Under the pieces are notes generated by a model. The model saw only the letters and a program-made list of their open reading frames with translations. It did no database searches and was not told the DNA's origin. The position numbers and the translations under genes are program-made. DNA of 64,000 bases from Serripes groenlandicus (Eukaryota; Mollusca; Bivalvia; Cardiida; Cardiidae), in assembly GCA_031761405.1 (NCBI GenBank), contig JASEVX010000010.1, forward strand, positions 10,058,724-10,122,723, given 5' to 3'. Positions 9,441 to 21,721 of the stretch are shown in pieces; position 1 is the stretch's first letter; each line of letters starts with the position of its first letter.

Positions 9441-9714
9441 ACACAGCGCATACGACACATTTCATATGACATATTTATCTCTATAATCATTGAACATCAT
9501 GGTTCATTAGATTACGTTTATACATAAAAAGTACAGAATTGACTCGGCCTCCCTTTAATCTTTACAGGCATGAACGACACTTCTCTGTATTAGAGGGCTC
9601 AACGCTATGGGAACTCATTACTATTCAGTATACGTTTCACCGTTTTGGTAAATTAATATTCGTATCAATGGTAGCAGTTCATCTGAAAATTCCATAAGTA
9701 AAGCACTCATGTGT

Positions 9715-9905
9715 TTGTTTGTATGGTATTTTACGCCGCTTACAACCATTTTGAAGTTACGGCCTTTCCTGGCTAACTACAGGTACATGTAGTATGTTTC
9801 CAGCGAGTCAGGCGTAATGCTAACACCATAAATATCCCGTAAGGGGATCGAACCCGCGACCTCCCACAATTGAAGCGGACGCTCTATCAAACCATCACCG
9901 AGGCG
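9715..9905 (-). mobile_element. SINE S3 copy
   Basis: The tail side is TTTTACGCCGCTTACAACC. The tRNA-like head on the minus strand shows GATGGTTTGATAGAGCGTCC and GGTCGCGGGTTCGATCCCC. Confidence 0.7.
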
Positions 9906-10214
9906 AAATAAACCAACGCGAGAAATGACACCATTACCAACATCAAAAGACATTCAGGTGTATAACATCGCAACGTTTGTATCTCATTGGAAAAGAAATT
10001 TCCACACTTTAACCGCATATTAAATATGCTGCCGCAAAAGAGAACATTATTGTACGATGAAATAAGAGATAACCCCACAATGCCGAGCGGAAAGAAGGTA
10101 AAGCCATCACTAACACATTTGAAAGGTTTTGTTATGATCCGGCCGAGGGCTCTTTAGTAAAACTCAAAAAATGAAATAGAAAACAAATGTAACTGTATAG
10201 AACACTTTGGGTCA

Positions 10215-10485
10215 CGAATTGATTGATTGTGGCTTAGCGCCGTTTTCAACAATTTGTCTGTCATATCACGGCGGCCAGTTCATATTCCCTTTTGTTTCCT
10301 GTCTTTCTAAGCAACTGTCTTCTTTTCCATATAGGCTATGAGCCGATCGGTGGAAGACGAATGACGCCTGTGGCTTTAACTATGGTCAAACGACGGATAG
10401 AATGATTGTCGAGCTTGGGTTCGAAATCACAACCACTGGACTGACAGCCCGTGTCGCTACCGACTGAGCTACCGGGACTCGTGAC
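10215..10485 (-). mobile_element. SINE S1 copy
   Basis: Reads from GGCTTAGCGCCGTTTTCAAC (tail) to the head, whose minus strand begins GTCCCGGTAGCTCAGTCGGT. Confidence 0.8.
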
Positions 10486-10609
10486 ATGGGTAATGGAACC
10501 CAACTTTCGGAGGTTGTGATATGAATAGCTGTTACGATCGATCTGTATTTTTCTATTGCTAGTCCAAGTCCAAATTAGTTTTCCATAGGCTTCTTTTATG
10601 CTTGTAAAG

Positions 10610-10785
10610 TCACTGTGACACGCGTCTTTTGTCCTTCACCAAATGTGCTGAAAGGTAAAGCAGCCAGTCTGTTGCGTGGAGTATTGGTGTCCGAAATCCA
10701 GGAAACACATATGTAGGTGAACTTTCCGTCGTGATATGACTGAAAAGTTGTTGAAAAAGGTGTCAAACCCAATTAATCATCAATT
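10610..10785 (+). mobile_element. SINE S1 copy, 5'-truncated
   Basis: Only body and tail remain: GTCACTGTGACACGCGTC, a 'gtgttcgaaatccaggaaac' relative, GTCGTGATATGACTGAAAAG and CAAACCCAATTAATC. It directly precedes MITE D copy 1. Confidence 0.6.
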
Positions 10786-10794
10786 GAGCTGTCC

Positions 10795-11046
10795 CGCGAG
10801 AAAACCAACATTGTGGACTCTGCGTAAAGTATCGACCCGGATCAATCTAAGCATGCAGCGCAGGCTTACCCGGATAGACACTTTTCGCCTTTTATGGATT
10901 TTCTGTTTCAGGAATCATTACGCTATACCTCTATCCCCCTGAGACGGAATGTGTCGGCTCGGACCAGTCTGCGCGGACTGCGCAGCCTGATCTGGGTCGA
11001 TACATTACGCAGAGGCCACACTGTTGGTTTTCTCGCGGGACGGCTC
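10795..11046. mobile_element. MITE family D copy 1, near full length
   Basis: Terminal inverted repeats GAGCTGTCCCGCGAGAAAAC and GTTTTCTCGCGGGACGGCTC. Inside, CTGCGTAAAGTATCGACCCG pairs with GGGTCGATACATTACGCAGA. An unpaired middle holds TTTCGCC and GAATCATTACGCTATACC. No coding capacity. Confidence 0.85.
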
Positions 11047-11164
11047 AATGATGTTATGCTTGCACAACTAAATAGCGACACACATGGAATCTCTTGTTTT
11101 ACTGTGCGTAGAGGCAGACTGATCTTAATCTGTATTGCCCGGTAGGTCCTGTGTGACGTGAACA

Positions 11165-12035
11165 TTTCTTTACATTTTTGAGGGTTTCAGTCTTCCAGTT
11201 TAACCTTTTCCACAAACGTAAAACTGAAACAGACTATAAAATAGAGTGAATACAAATTAAGTCGTTGTATGTGGTTCCTAGTCTAGAACCAGGCGTCATA
11301 TAATAACTTAGTACGTCTGGCATGAGCCAACAATGGCACCCAGATTGGTCATCGTCCCTTATATATGACTATCTCATATGGAACGCATTTACTGTCTTAA
11401 TATGTTTGTATTGTATTATGCGCAGTACATTTTCATGTATACGAGGTACATATTTCATTTGACATGGTACATTTTACATGATCTGCAGTGCCTTTTCTGT
11501 TATACATGGTGGTTATTTAATTATATGCAGTGCAACAGTGTGTAGATACAGTAGAATAACCATTATATGGTGTGCAAACAACGTCATATGCAATGCAAAC
11601 AACATTATATGCAATTCAAATGACATAATATGCAGTAAGTGTTGGTATTTTGATTATTTACAGTAGTGTTACCTTTATATGCGGTGCATTTTTCATTACG
11701 ATGATCATTTTTTTCGGAATTCCCCGGAATATCCGGAAATTACCGAGTATGACAGCCCGTTTCAATCAAAGCGTTGAAAGCATTGATGGTATAGAGACTT
11801 CTGTAAGTTGAACATATATGGCATAGTTTATATGGATACACGTTGTTGAAACAACGTCTCCTCGGCTTGTAAACAAATCAAACCAAAACTGTTTGAAACA
11901 ACACAAATTACCTGCAAATAACCAATTCCTAATTATCAAAGATTGAGGCTTTTCTGTTTAACCAAAATAAAATCATGAATTACAAAAGATTGACAAACCG
12001 AGAAGAGACCAGTAAGTATAATAGGTCATAGGTTT
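11165..12035. other. Unclassified AT-rich DNA with a short tandem stretch
   Basis: At 11559-11640 a 21-bp unit recurs about four times (variants of CATTATATGCAATGCAAACAA), and looser ATATGCAGTGCA words extend back to 11420. No gene is seen. Confidence 0.4.
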
Positions 12036-12735
12036 CCTATAAACCAAGTTTGAAATTGATACATTGAAACTTTATTGAGACAATGGCCGAAGAAAAGGAT
12101 TGGCAAATGGAAATTATACCTAAAAAACTTACATCATATTTATGTTCGAAACATTGGATCGTTCTCCTGATTACAATGTATAAGTGTGACCATGAAATGA
12201 ATCTGCCAAACAGAAACAACGTTTAGACCAATTAATGCAATCGGACGGATAGACATACGGACGGATGGTCAAGCAGACTTAAAGACAGTCGGTCGCTCCG
12301 GATAAAGTTAGCTAAGCTTGGTGAAGCACTCATAAACGAACAAGAGCCTTCCATGTGTTGCATTTCGAAAGTCATATAATAAGTGAGAACATTGAAAGAC
12401 AAAAAATACACACTTAAAAAACCCAGCATGCTACAGTCATGGTTATTGTGCACTGCACATATGCAAGGCATAAGTTGCATATAAAATGTATTGAAACAAT
12501 GGCCGAACTTTATAAGGAAAAATAGAATAACTCCTAAAATAAGCATTCCAGTGTTATGTGTTTTCGTTCTCCTGGTCACAAGGTATAATTATGATTACTT
12601 TGAAATGAATCTGCCAAACAGAAACAACGTTTAGACCAATTAATGGGAAAACCTTGACAGACGGACGGACGGACTGACTCTGTCTGACAGAGTGAAGCAC
12701 AAGTCGGGACCGGATAAATATAGTCGAGTACCAGT
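12036..12735. repeat. Two copies of a dispersed repeat ending in GGACGGACGGAC-type runs
   Basis: 'gaaatgaatctgccaaacag' plus 'aaacaacgtttagaccaatt' occurs at about 12195 and 12603. Each is preceded by 'ttgaaac...acaatggccgaa' and 'gttctcctg(a/g)t(t/c)ac' and followed by GGACGGA runs. A third relative is at 24610-24975. The ORF at 12232-12579 is a translation of this repeat. Confidence 0.65.
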
Positions 12736-13740
12736 AGCTATAATTGTCTATTCACGACATTTCCCATTTTTTCGATAACTATAATGTGAGTCAAGTGAGA
12801 ACGTGGTTCAAGGTTTAGATTCTAAATAACTAAATGATCGACCTTATGCCAAATAGTTGTACCTTTATATGATACATACAACTACTCAATTTTAAATTTT
12901 ACACACGTCACCTCAAGGCTATATAGTTTAGCATATTGGGGCAGATCACGCCTAACCTGACCTTTTGGAATTTGACCGACGACGATCCAGTTCAGACTGA
13001 TCATGATCATACTCATAGAAATGTACCATATAATTTTCCTGATTTTTTCAAAGTCATTTCTTTCAGAAACTATTCGACATGCCCTGTCCAGCGATCACCT
13101 TTTTAGAGGTGGACACTCTGACCACAACAACAACAATGATTACAAACTATAATGATATGCGAGGAATTAAAAACTCGTAAACCACTCAAACATGGGCGGG
13201 AAAGACGGACGATCGAACAGTCGAAATGACAGATAATAGCAAAGCAATATACCTTTAAAACATTTTTACGTTCATGAGAAAAACTAGAAGGTCATTTCTG
13301 TGTACATTAATATATCCAGATCAGCCTGTTTATTCGCACAGTCTGATCAAGATCTACACTTTTCTCATACTATTTACACAGGCCTGTCAAAGGATTTAGT
13401 CAACTTGTGTAGAATCTAATTAGACTAAGCAGTTGGAAACGATTTTTTGAACCTACACTGTTTAGAAATTCCAACGTGTATATTTTCCCATGCTCTGGTT
13501 TTAAAATACACACATATACATATAAATATATCAATACAAATCTGCCATGTGAGGTGAAAGGGTAACTTGCAACATCTGCAAACATCGAATACTCAGGTGA
13601 GCATTCGATGTTGGTCTACAATACGAAGAATCATAAATAGATTTCTTCTGAGTATAACCAAGAGTTTTGTAACGTCAAATACAGTAGTTTATTTTGTTAA
13701 TGTGAAACCTAATTGTTAAGCGAAGACCTTCTAATTTAAA
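12736..13740. other. No gene seen; short known-type repeat bits only
   Basis: A 'gatcagcctgtttattcgca' / 'gtctgatcaagatctacac' segment (13318-13365) resembles others at 34890 and 54990. The remainder looks unique and non-coding. Confidence 0.35.
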
Positions 13741-13935
13741 CGGAACTTAGTTTAGTTTATAAACTTATCTAGTTGACATCGATTGCAAAACAAGCTTTCA
13801 GCTAATATTTATCACGCTCGATGTCTGCTTCCTGGAGACTTAACCAGTACTCGCGCCGTTTGTGTGGACAAATCCCAAAGTCAGAACGGATTCATTACGG
13901 GATTCGAACTCGTCTTCTGCACGACTGTCTTCCAC
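13740..13935 (-). mobile_element. SINE S4 copy
   Basis: Reverse complement of the 20525-20722 copy, sharing AAGCTTTCAGCTAATATT, CACGCTCGATGTCTGCTTCC, AGTACTCGCGCCG and a head with CGGGATTCGAACTC. Confidence 0.7.
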
Positions 13936-14199
13936 ACAATTGGATTGCATCTGATGTGTACGGTGTAGTGTGCCAATTGTAACAGTGCCGAAAAGCTAGA
14001 TTGTAGCCTGACTATGATCGCTCCCAATCTGTATTGTATTATGCCAAAGCAGTATCGGGTGCAATAATACTCATGTTTTGCTTGACTGGGTCATATTAAA
14101 ACCAAAGCGCCTGTGTAGCTGGAAGATTTTATTGTCTAACGACCAGTATAAAATAGGCATATCGCTTACGGTCATTAATTTCCTTATTGGTGAATAAAT

Positions 14200-14510
14200 A
14201 TTGAATATGTGTTCGAATTAGTTCAATGTGTACAAAAAGGGAAGACCCTCCTTGGCACACAGGGATGCGTTGTTAGTATTACGACCAGCTGGTGTCAGGA
14301 CAAATCACCGTCTAGCCTAACTAAATTTTCTCAATCGGCGGGAAGTAATGTTGGTCTAGTCAGGATTCGATCTCGCGAAGCTATGGCTGAGAGGGGGGCA
14401 GCGGGCATACACAGGACTTTAGACAGAAGACGATTCCCGACAGGTGGGAATTTGACACGCCGAATGATTCCGGGTCCCGGGAAATAGACATTGGCCGGAT
14501 TTTACATCCC
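14200..14510. repeat. Probable degenerate tRNA-headed repeat and purine-rich tail
   Basis: 'gaagaccctccttggcacac', 'gttagtattacgaccagctg' and 'gtcaggattcgatctcg' are diverged S3-like words. The 92-codon plus ORF here is repeat translation with no recognised domain. Confidence 0.35.
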
Positions 14511-15085
14511 AGTACCCGGAGTACACAAAGCATCTCCCACTATGGGGATTTAGACAAAATTATTGGCTCTAGGGTGGGGAATTAGACCCCAAAAAGGAAA
14601 ACTTGTCTAATTCCCCTGGGTCTGCCTCCCCCCCGGGGCAAAATATTTATAGGTGAATTCATGATAGAGCGTCTGACTCGGATGTGTGTCGGTATTTTAT
14701 ATATATATATATGTATACAGATGCAGCCGTTGTACTTCTATCCCCGCAATCCTGAACCCCAAGGAGGAGTCACCGAGCCCTGAATTCTCGCTTTGGCGTA
14801 TTTTATATGTCCGTATTGCTGACCAGTATTGGATTATTATGCCGTTACATCTATTAAACTGTATGCAATATAATCACAAACGTAAACTATAATAAGTATT
14901 TACACTAGTTATATAGGAAATATTCGATAAATGGTTTACCGATTCTGAATGATTTGTCTTACATCGAGTGCAATATACAATACAATAGACCTGCTGCAGA
15001 CGACTTCGACTTTTTTTAAGGAAAATGCAAAATCTATACATAAAAGTTGAATGGTGTATAATTCAGCAATACAGCTTTGAATTCA
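14511..15085. other. No gene seen
   Basis: Includes a 'ggggaattagaccccaaaaa' low-complexity patch (14560-14635), a short (AT)n and a MITE-A word CCTGCTGCAGACGACTTCG (14991-15009). Confidence 0.3.
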
Positions 15086-15094
15086 GTTTCATTC

Positions 15095-15975
15095 ACATCA
15101 TTCGCCCACCCTAACAACTCTACCACCTCAATCACTCCCGCTCTCTGACCCATTTCCACTCAGTCACCTTCAGTCTCAGTCAATCCACTAAGTCTCACTC
15201 ACAGTCACCCCTACTCAGTCCATTCAGTCTCTTTCACTAAGTCTACGCCAGGTCTCAGTCACCTTCCCTAAATCTGTGTCAGTCAACATCAGTCTCGGCC
15301 ACGCTGCCGAAGTCTCAGCCACTGTCCATCACCTAGTCCCAGACACAATAACTCAAGTCTCAACCACTAGCACCCTCACTCAGTCACTCAGTCTCCGCTA
15401 CTCACTCATAGTCACCCCTACTCAGTCCATTCAGTCTCTTTCACTAAGTCTACGCCAGGTCTCAGTCATCTTCCCTAATTCTCAGTCCCACTAAGTGTCA
15501 GGTCCACTCAATCGCGGCCAACATCACTCAATCTCGGCCACGCTCACTCAGACATCATCACTTGGTCTCAGACACAACCACTCAGTCACCACTTAGTATT
15601 ATTACTTAATGTCAGACATAATCACTCAGTCTAAACTACTCTAAGTTCAGTTTCAGCCACCCTCACTAAGTCTCAGTCACTCTCACTCGGCCAACATCAC
15701 TAAGTCTCACGCACCATCACTATATCACAGTCACCCTCACTCAGTATAAGCCACCTTCAGTTATAGTCTCAGCTACCATCACCCAGTGCCTACCACCCTC
15801 ACTATGTTTCAGTCACTCTCATGCAGTGAGTCAACACCACCACTCAGTCTCAGAAACCATCACTCAGTCCTACCCACTCAGCCTCAGCCAGTCTGACACA
15901 CTTTATCTCACTCAGTCACCATAACTCACTAAGCCTCAGCCACAATCACTCACTCTCAGTCACCGTCGTCGTCGT
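15095..15975. repeat. Degenerate simple array of CACTCAGTCTCAGTCACC type
   Basis: Words such as CTCAGTCAC, CACTAAGTCTC and CACCCTCACTCAGT recur at irregular spacing for about 880 bp. A longer block (TCACCCCTACTCAGTCCATT to CTACGCCAGGTCTCAGTCA) is present twice (15205, 15412). One 72-codon ORF is a by-product. Confidence 0.85.
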
Positions 15976-16021
15976 ACTCGGCATTGATATACGAAACAAT
16001 GTTGACAAATATCAGAAACAA

Positions 16022-16105
16022 TGTTGACTTAGCTGCGATTCGAACCCACACCTCTTGCATTGATAGACAGCTGCTCTACCAACTGAGCTACCGAGCTTTA
16101 TACAG
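16022..16105 (-). repeat. Degenerate tRNA-like sequence
   Basis: The minus strand has box A GGTAGCTCAGTTGGTAGAGC and box B GTGGGTTCGAATCGC. The T stem and the acceptor stem (AGCTCGG against CTAAGTC) pair poorly, so I take it as a tRNA pseudogene or SINE head rather than a working tRNA. Confidence 0.5.
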
Positions 16106-16670
16106 ATAAATACCATGACAATGTATATATTTATTCAAAGTTAATTACCAGGTCAATACTACGCAGTAATATTAAAAGTATGTGTTATGTTATCATCGAC
16201 ACAAAGTGGTAACTTATCATAATTATATAAGTCTTCGTGTTGTAATTTTAAACATTTTTAATTTATTACTAAATAAAAATTAGTAAACAGATTTACTCAT
16301 CAAGCTTCTTTTGCAACCTATTAATACGTAAACGCAGGTAGACAAAACAACATCGTCGTCGTAGCCTAGTGGCTAAAGACGAAGCACTTAAAACCGCAAA
16401 GTTCACTATTCATTCGTTCGATTCTAATGTTAGGCGTACATTTTTGTATGTCTGTTTTTTTTTCTAAATTTAAGTTGTATATAATATATATACGCCCATC
16501 TCTTTTTCCTTTCCGACAGTTTCATTTAGTCGATCGTAAGATTCCTTTCATCTTCAAATGTTCTCAAGTCTAGTGCAATGTCAATAAGTACGTGTAATCT
16601 TGCCGTAAATGTTACAACGTATCATACATGCACATATATTTTATTTTATAAGATAAACTCGACAATATAA
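16106..16670. other. AT-rich DNA, one further weak tRNA-like patch
   Basis: 16355-16440 has a tRNA-like GTAGCCTAGTGGCTAAAGAC and CGTTCGATTCTAATG but does not fold well. Nothing else is recognised. Confidence 0.3.
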
Positions 16671-16674
16671 ACTG

Positions 16675-16889
16675 TATATCGAGGGCTTGGCGTGAAACGG
16701 TTGTAACTAAAAACCTATTTTGCAAACCCTTGTTTAGGGGCAATTCAGAACGAGCAATGGTACCTAAATGTCCATTGTTTACCAAGAAAAATGATTTAAC
16801 GCTTATAAAGACTTAATGGCGAGGTGATTAACCTTGGTAAAAAAATACCAATTTTAGTTACAACTGTTTCACGCCAAGCCCTCGATATA
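16675..16889. mobile_element. MITE family B copy 1
   Basis: Ends TATATCGAGGGCTTGGCGTG and CACGCCAAGCCCTCGATATA, an 'atgattt...cttataaagac' interior and a CACCTAAATTTG relative. Deleted at the centre compared with the 32.88-kb copy. Confidence 0.8.
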
Positions 16890-16919
16890 CTTAATCGGCA
16901 TACATGTTCTTTAATAATT

Positions 16920-17075
16920 TAATTTTGTTTGATCGGGGTTTTACGCCGTTTTCAACATTATTTCAGTTATATCACGGCGAAAGTTCACTTATTCATGATC
17001 CCTGGGTAAACAAACCAGTACTAGGCTAGGAAATGCGCCTTGCCCAAGGGCACTTCACCATGTCCGTCGTGCCTT
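16920..17075 (-). mobile_element. SINE S2 copy, head missing
   Basis: GGGGTTTTACGCCGTTTTCA, ATCACGGCG, TCATGATCCCTGGGTAAACA and GCCCAAGGGCACTTCACC, stopping at CCGTCGTGCC. Confidence 0.75.
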
Positions 17076-17099
17076 TAATAATTTAAAGAAAAGTGAATC

Positions 17100-17600
17100 A
17101 TGCTCGCATAACATAAAATGAACATCATGATAATAAGGCCATGAATGTTGAAAACATTGTTAAAAAGAAACACACACCAGGTAGCCAGATATATTGTAAA
17201 AGATTACTTAAACCGCTGGAATTCCTTATATAACCAGCCGGCATAGACCACCACTCAAATATTTGTATATATTTTTATGATATTTATATGTATATATTTA
17301 TTGTATCAGGATTTATTATCAGGTGACTTACATAATAAACAAAAATATGCCGGTTCTACCATGTATATTGCTAAATACATAGCATATCAAATGAATCAAG
17401 TACCTCGTATACATAAAAATGTACTGCGTATAATACAAAACAACATCATAATAGCATATAAAGTAAATTAGTAAATGTACAACTGATTTTCGTAAACCCT
17501 ACAGTGGACCTACAACTTAATGTTTGGAACCAATACATAAATCACGAATCAAACTACAGTCAGAGTTTGAAAAGGAAAACAGATTGGTCAAATAACAGGT
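17100..17600. other. AT-rich DNA without recognised gene
   Basis: A 64-codon plus ORF (17277-17471) is Ile/Tyr/Lys-rich with no domain. I treat it as chance. Confidence 0.3.
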
Positions 17601-17621
17601 TTTCCCTATAGCCCTTTGATA

Positions 17622-17880
17622 CCGCCTCGGCGGTGTAGTGGTAGAGCGTCCGCCTCGAGTGCGGGAAGATCGCGGGTCCAATCACCGACCTGGTCATACC
17701 AAAGATTTTAAAACTGGTAGTAATGGGTGCCCTCTTTGGCGCTCAGGGTTGCTGAGTTAGAATTAAGACTGACTGGCTGGTGTCAGGATAGTTGGATCAG
17801 TACCTTACCCAGGAAACACTCGGATATACTGAAATATTATTGAAAGCGGCGTTAAACACCAAAATAATCAAGCAACTTTA
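17622..17880 (+). mobile_element. SINE S3 copy, complete
   Basis: Head GGCGGTGTAGTGGTAGAGCG and GATCGCGGGTCCAATC. Body GTGCCCTCTTTGGCGCTCAG and GACTGGCTGGTGTCAGGATA. Tail TTGAAAGCGGCGTTAAACAC followed by CAAAATAATCAA. Confidence 0.85.
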
Positions 17881-17904
17881 ACTATTTTATATCTACACCA
17901 TGGA

Positions 17905-18078
17905 ATCCGCTGTGGTGGAGTGGTTAGCGTCGGGGATTTCGAAACCGGGTGTCCAAGGCACATTTTCTAGCCTAGTACTGGTTTGTTTACCCAGGGATCA
18001 TGAATAAGTGAACTGTCGCCGTGATATAACTGAAATATTGTTGAAAGCGGCGTAAAACCCCAATAAATAAATAAAGAA
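17905..18078 (+). mobile_element. SINE S2 copy with internal deletion
   Basis: Head CCGCTGTGGTGGAGTGGTTA and GGGGATTTCGAAACCGGGTG jump directly to CAAGGCACATTTTCTAGCC, then the GAAAGCGGCGTAAAACCCCA tail with (AAATA)n. Confidence 0.8.
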
Positions 18079-18359
18079 ATAAATATCTACACCATTACCA
18101 AAGGGCGCCGCTATCATTGGTGTATGCCTGACCCTATAATGAAATGCTATGGGCATGTTACGCAACAGTAGGTTTTTCTGATATCATACTCATGTGAAAT
18201 TGTTTGTATTGGTTGTTGGGAAATACGAGTGTATGCGGGCGTCAACTTAATGTCAAAAAGTTAATCCTTTAAGCGTGATCTTCTAATGAATGAATATCAA
18301 TAGAGCGTGGTAAAATGTGGAGTCAAACACCTTCCCAATTGAGCGGTGCTTCACGATTG

Positions 18360-18530
18360 ATTGTTTCGTGTTTTTCGCCGCTTTCAACACCTATTCAGTT
18401 ATATCACGGTGTTTTCCTGGGTAAGTTTCCAGTACTACTGGTCCATTTATCCTAACACCAGCCAGTCATTGGTGATGATAACCCCACAACCCTGAACGCA
18501 GAGATGGGCAGCCGATTCTACCATTTATAA
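18360..18530 (-). mobile_element. SINE S3 copy, head lost
   Basis: TTTTTCGCCGCTTTCAACAC, TATATCACGGTGTTTTCCTG, TTATCCTAACACCAGCCAGT and CCCTGAACGCAGAGATGGGC. Confidence 0.7.
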
Positions 18531-19935
18531 AGTATCGGTAATAAAAGAAAACCTATCTTAGTGAAACTATTACAATTCTGTATACATATTTTTCTGCGTA
18601 ACCATACAATGAGATCCAAATTAAAGACTATGTGCCAAAACGATTTATGACTAAGTAACGCACAGTGGACAGAAATAAGCATTTAGGTTAAATAACACTA
18701 TGATCACAAGTATTGGTAACGAGTACGTGTCCGTGGATACAAACTATCTACGTGTATCAGTGGATATTGTAAGTAGTTCGAGAGACTCGTGCATTTCCAC
18801 TGGGTATATATATATATATGTGTATTGCCACGTTGTTCGATCCATGCGAGACTCGAGTGTAGATTAGTGAAGTCAGTTATGGAGGAAGGCTTTGGAAATG
18901 CACAGTTTCGACAGGATAGTTCCCGTCCCACCCACCCCCTAAACCACCGAATGCATTACGAGATATTTTTTTTCAGAATTGATGATAATCATGAAAGTCC
19001 ATTTCAAGTTCAATATTACTGGTAGTACTTTTGACGATGCATAGACGTTCCTAAACTGTTATATTGATCTGACTCGTATATTAACAAATGATTTCACTAG
19101 CTAATACAAGCCTCTATCCTAACTATGTAGTTGTGTTGTGTCATTTGTGGAGTATTTGAGGTGTTTGATGTATATGAGAGGGTGAGAATAATTGCTTAAC
19201 TCACAGTTACTTGTGAGTAAACAATAAATACTTAACACATCGAAAATATATTTTACATAAGAGACAAGTTGTCCCAGAGCATTGAATTTTATTGTCAGTT
19301 CAAAGTCAGGGTTAAAAGTAATATAATTTAACCCGGTCCGGGATCGCACCGTGCAATACTTACCGAACATTACCTTTTATAATTTATACGCACTGTAGAT
19401 AATTTTCCCAGGCTGTGTTATCCCAATAGTCATGTACTCTTTATAAGGCGATGGCTGGTAAATGTACTTCAAAGAGGGATGTGTATACCTGGATTACTTT
19501 CATTATAACGATGTTTTCACAAGCAATTTATGTTGTGTTAATTATAATACATGTATGCTAACTTTTCTGAAATATTCGTAAATAAGAATTGACATGGTGC
19601 AGACAGTGATTATACTGTAGGTATGTCCAGGTTGATCTGGATCTACATCAGGTCATCAGTTCAATGGTAAAGGGTATAGGGGGTATATACCCACATTAAA
19701 AGTGAAGTTGTCAACCGAATGAACAGTTAACTCTTTGACTTCATTTTCCCAGGTTGAACACCTTATAATCCTTTCTAACTGATTGAACGTTGCTCGGATA
19801 TATATACCTCACGGTCGGATATCTCGGGGCCTCCTTTCACATATTTAAACGAACATTGACGGCTCTGTTTGACCTTTGTTGCGTTCAGTGCTGTCAGTCC
19901 GCATTAGTCGGTTATCTCTTGGCCCTCCTTTCACA
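18531..19935. other. No gene seen over about 1.4 kb
   Basis: Short (AT)n at 18806-18818. 'cggttatctcttggccctcc' and a relative about 90 bp earlier (19815-19930) form a weak tandem pair with 'tcacatctttaa' / 'tcacatatttaa'. ORFs are short and not protein-like. Confidence 0.35.
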
Positions 19936-19938
19936 TCT

Positions 19939-20168
19939 TTAACCCTTTCCCTCATACAAAAATTCTGCAGCAGACGACTATGAACGTATTTTGTTAAAAA
20001 ATAGAACATCTCTATAATTGAATCGATAACCTATGATTAAAAGTGGAAAACATTGTGGCAAAAGGAGAAATTGCTCGTTTTGAGCAATTTCTTCTTTTGT
20101 CACTATGTTTTCAAAAAGCCGTCTGCTGCAGAGGCGTCAGAAAGCGTCTATATGAGGGAAAGGGTTAA
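19939..20168. mobile_element. MITE family A copy (230 bp)
   Basis: TTAACCCTTTCCCTCATACA to TATATGAGGGAAAGGGTTAA, with TTAA at both ends. Central hairpin arms AAAGGAGAAATTGCTC and GAGCAATTTCTTCTTT. CTGCAGCAGACGAC and GTCTGCTGCAGAGGCGTC lie in the two halves. Confidence 0.88.
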
Positions 20169-20209
20169 ACAATCATTGACGACTCTGTTTAACCTGTGTT
20201 GTGTTCGTT

Positions 20210-20410
20210 GCTGTCTGGCCGCAATGGCTCAGTCGATCACGAAAAGGACCAGCGACACACTGGTCGTAAGTTTGAAGCTCAGCTCGGCCATTTATTCTTT
20301 TGGGGGGATTTGGCAAATGTAATTCTTGCTAGCGTTATTCGTCTTTCACAAATAGGCTGGCTACTGTTTTAGAACGTAGTCAGTTGCCGGGAAAAAATGT
20401 TGTGTGTTAA
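20210..20410 (+). mobile_element. Diverged SINE S1-like copy
   Basis: GCAATGGCTCAGTCGATCAC, GAAGCTCAGCTCGGCC, CGTTATTCGTCTTTCAC and GTAGTCAGTTGCCGGG keep the S1 word order. Confidence 0.45.
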
Positions 20411-20521
20411 ACTCTTGTTTGTGAGTGAAATATATATGAGAGAGAGACGTGAAAGACATGGCGAAATGAGTATGTAGCTTAACCCTACTTTCAACATTTG
20501 TTCAAGAGTGGAGTGTGGAAG

Positions 20522-20722
20522 ACAGTGGTGCAGAGGTATAGCGTCGGCCTCTCACATCAAAGGTCCCTGGTTCGAGTCCCGTGATGAGCGGGTCCTGACT
20601 TTGGGATTTTTCCACACAATCGGCGCGAGTACTGGTTAAGTATCCAGGAAGCAAACATCGAGCGTGATTAATATAAGCTTAAAGCTTGTTTCGCAATCGA
20701 TTTAAAATAAATAAGTTTAAAC
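20522..20722 (+). mobile_element. SINE S4 copy
   Basis: Head GTGCAGAGGTATAGCGTCGG and CCTGGTTCGAGTCCCGTGAT. Body TTCCACACAATCGGCGCGAG. Tail ATAAGCTTAAAGCTTG then AAAATAAATAAG. Confidence 0.75.
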
Positions 20723-20724
20723 TA

Positions 20725-20925
20725 ACATTTGTTCAGTCATATCACGGCGTTTCCTGGGTAACGACCAGTACAACTGGTCAATTCATCCTGACACCAGCGA
20801 GTAAGTCGAAATAATTTTGAGCATCAAGGGGTAAACTTATTTCTACAATTTGTAAAGTATTTAGTATGATCGACCTCCTGCAATCGAAGCGACGCTTTTC
20901 CACTACACCACCTAGACAGTCCGTT
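20725..20925 (-). mobile_element. SINE S3 copy, diverged
   Basis: ATATCACGGCGTTTCCTGGG, CATCCTGACACCAGCGAG and a head with CTCCTGCAATCGAAGCGACG. Confidence 0.65.
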
Positions 20926-21715
20926 TAGTCAGATGAACTTGCCGTTAAATCTAGAATAGTAGAAAGACGTGCAACAACAACGTTGCGAACTGCGTTATAT
21001 ATATATTCAAACAAACAGTCGGTTATTGTTACATCTTCGAACATCGAGGACTAGGGTCACCCTGGGCATATCCACAGTCTTGCCAGATTCTTCGCTGTCC
21101 GTCTACATTTAGAAGGCGCATATTTTGCTCAATTTCATTAATACCAGATCTTGACATCGCTGCAGCAGAAATTGCTCGTATAGATCTGACGACTACCTCA
21201 TACAGGTCGTCTCAGACTGACCTTTGTGTCAGCCAATCAAATTGTCGTCTACAAAATGGTTTTGTGTCAACAGTGTGGATAACCCACATAAATAAACGAA
21301 ATAGACTAGCGATGTCTCGATTAAATAAATATTTCTGAATATTCGAGACGACCTTTTATGGGATGTCGTCAGATCCAATATGCACAGCGAAGTATATTGA
21401 ACAGATTTCAAGGAGATTGCGTTTGATGGGAAGATAACTACAATCATTGCATTGTCTTATTTCCCTTGTCCCTTGTGCTTCTTTAACAGATGCGTTTGAC
21501 AGAAGTCAATGCGATAACGCCACTCTATTTTCACTAATGACCCTAAGTATATTTTGCAAAACAGCCAGCTTCTTGTGTAGAGTACTAGTGTGACGAATAC
21601 AGTAACAACAAGTTCGATTTATGTAGACTTTCTTTTAAAAATATTTTGTCTACCCTAAGTTTACATGGGTAATACTGGAACTAACACTAACAATTAGTAA
21701 ATGAGCACATTACGG
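20926..21715. other. No gene seen
   Basis: Short (AT)n near 20996 and a single CTGCAGCAGAAATTGCTCG MITE-A word (21160-21178). No coding signal. Confidence 0.3.
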
Positions 21716-21721
21716 CCTTTC

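Noticed and set aside
12232..12579. 115-codon minus ORF
   Set aside because: It begins and ends inside a dispersed repeat that is present in two adjacent copies and again at 24.6 kb.
16022..16105. Possible true tRNA gene on the minus strand
   Set aside because: Boxes A and B are good, but the acceptor and T stems mismatch, so it was kept only as a tRNA-like repeat.
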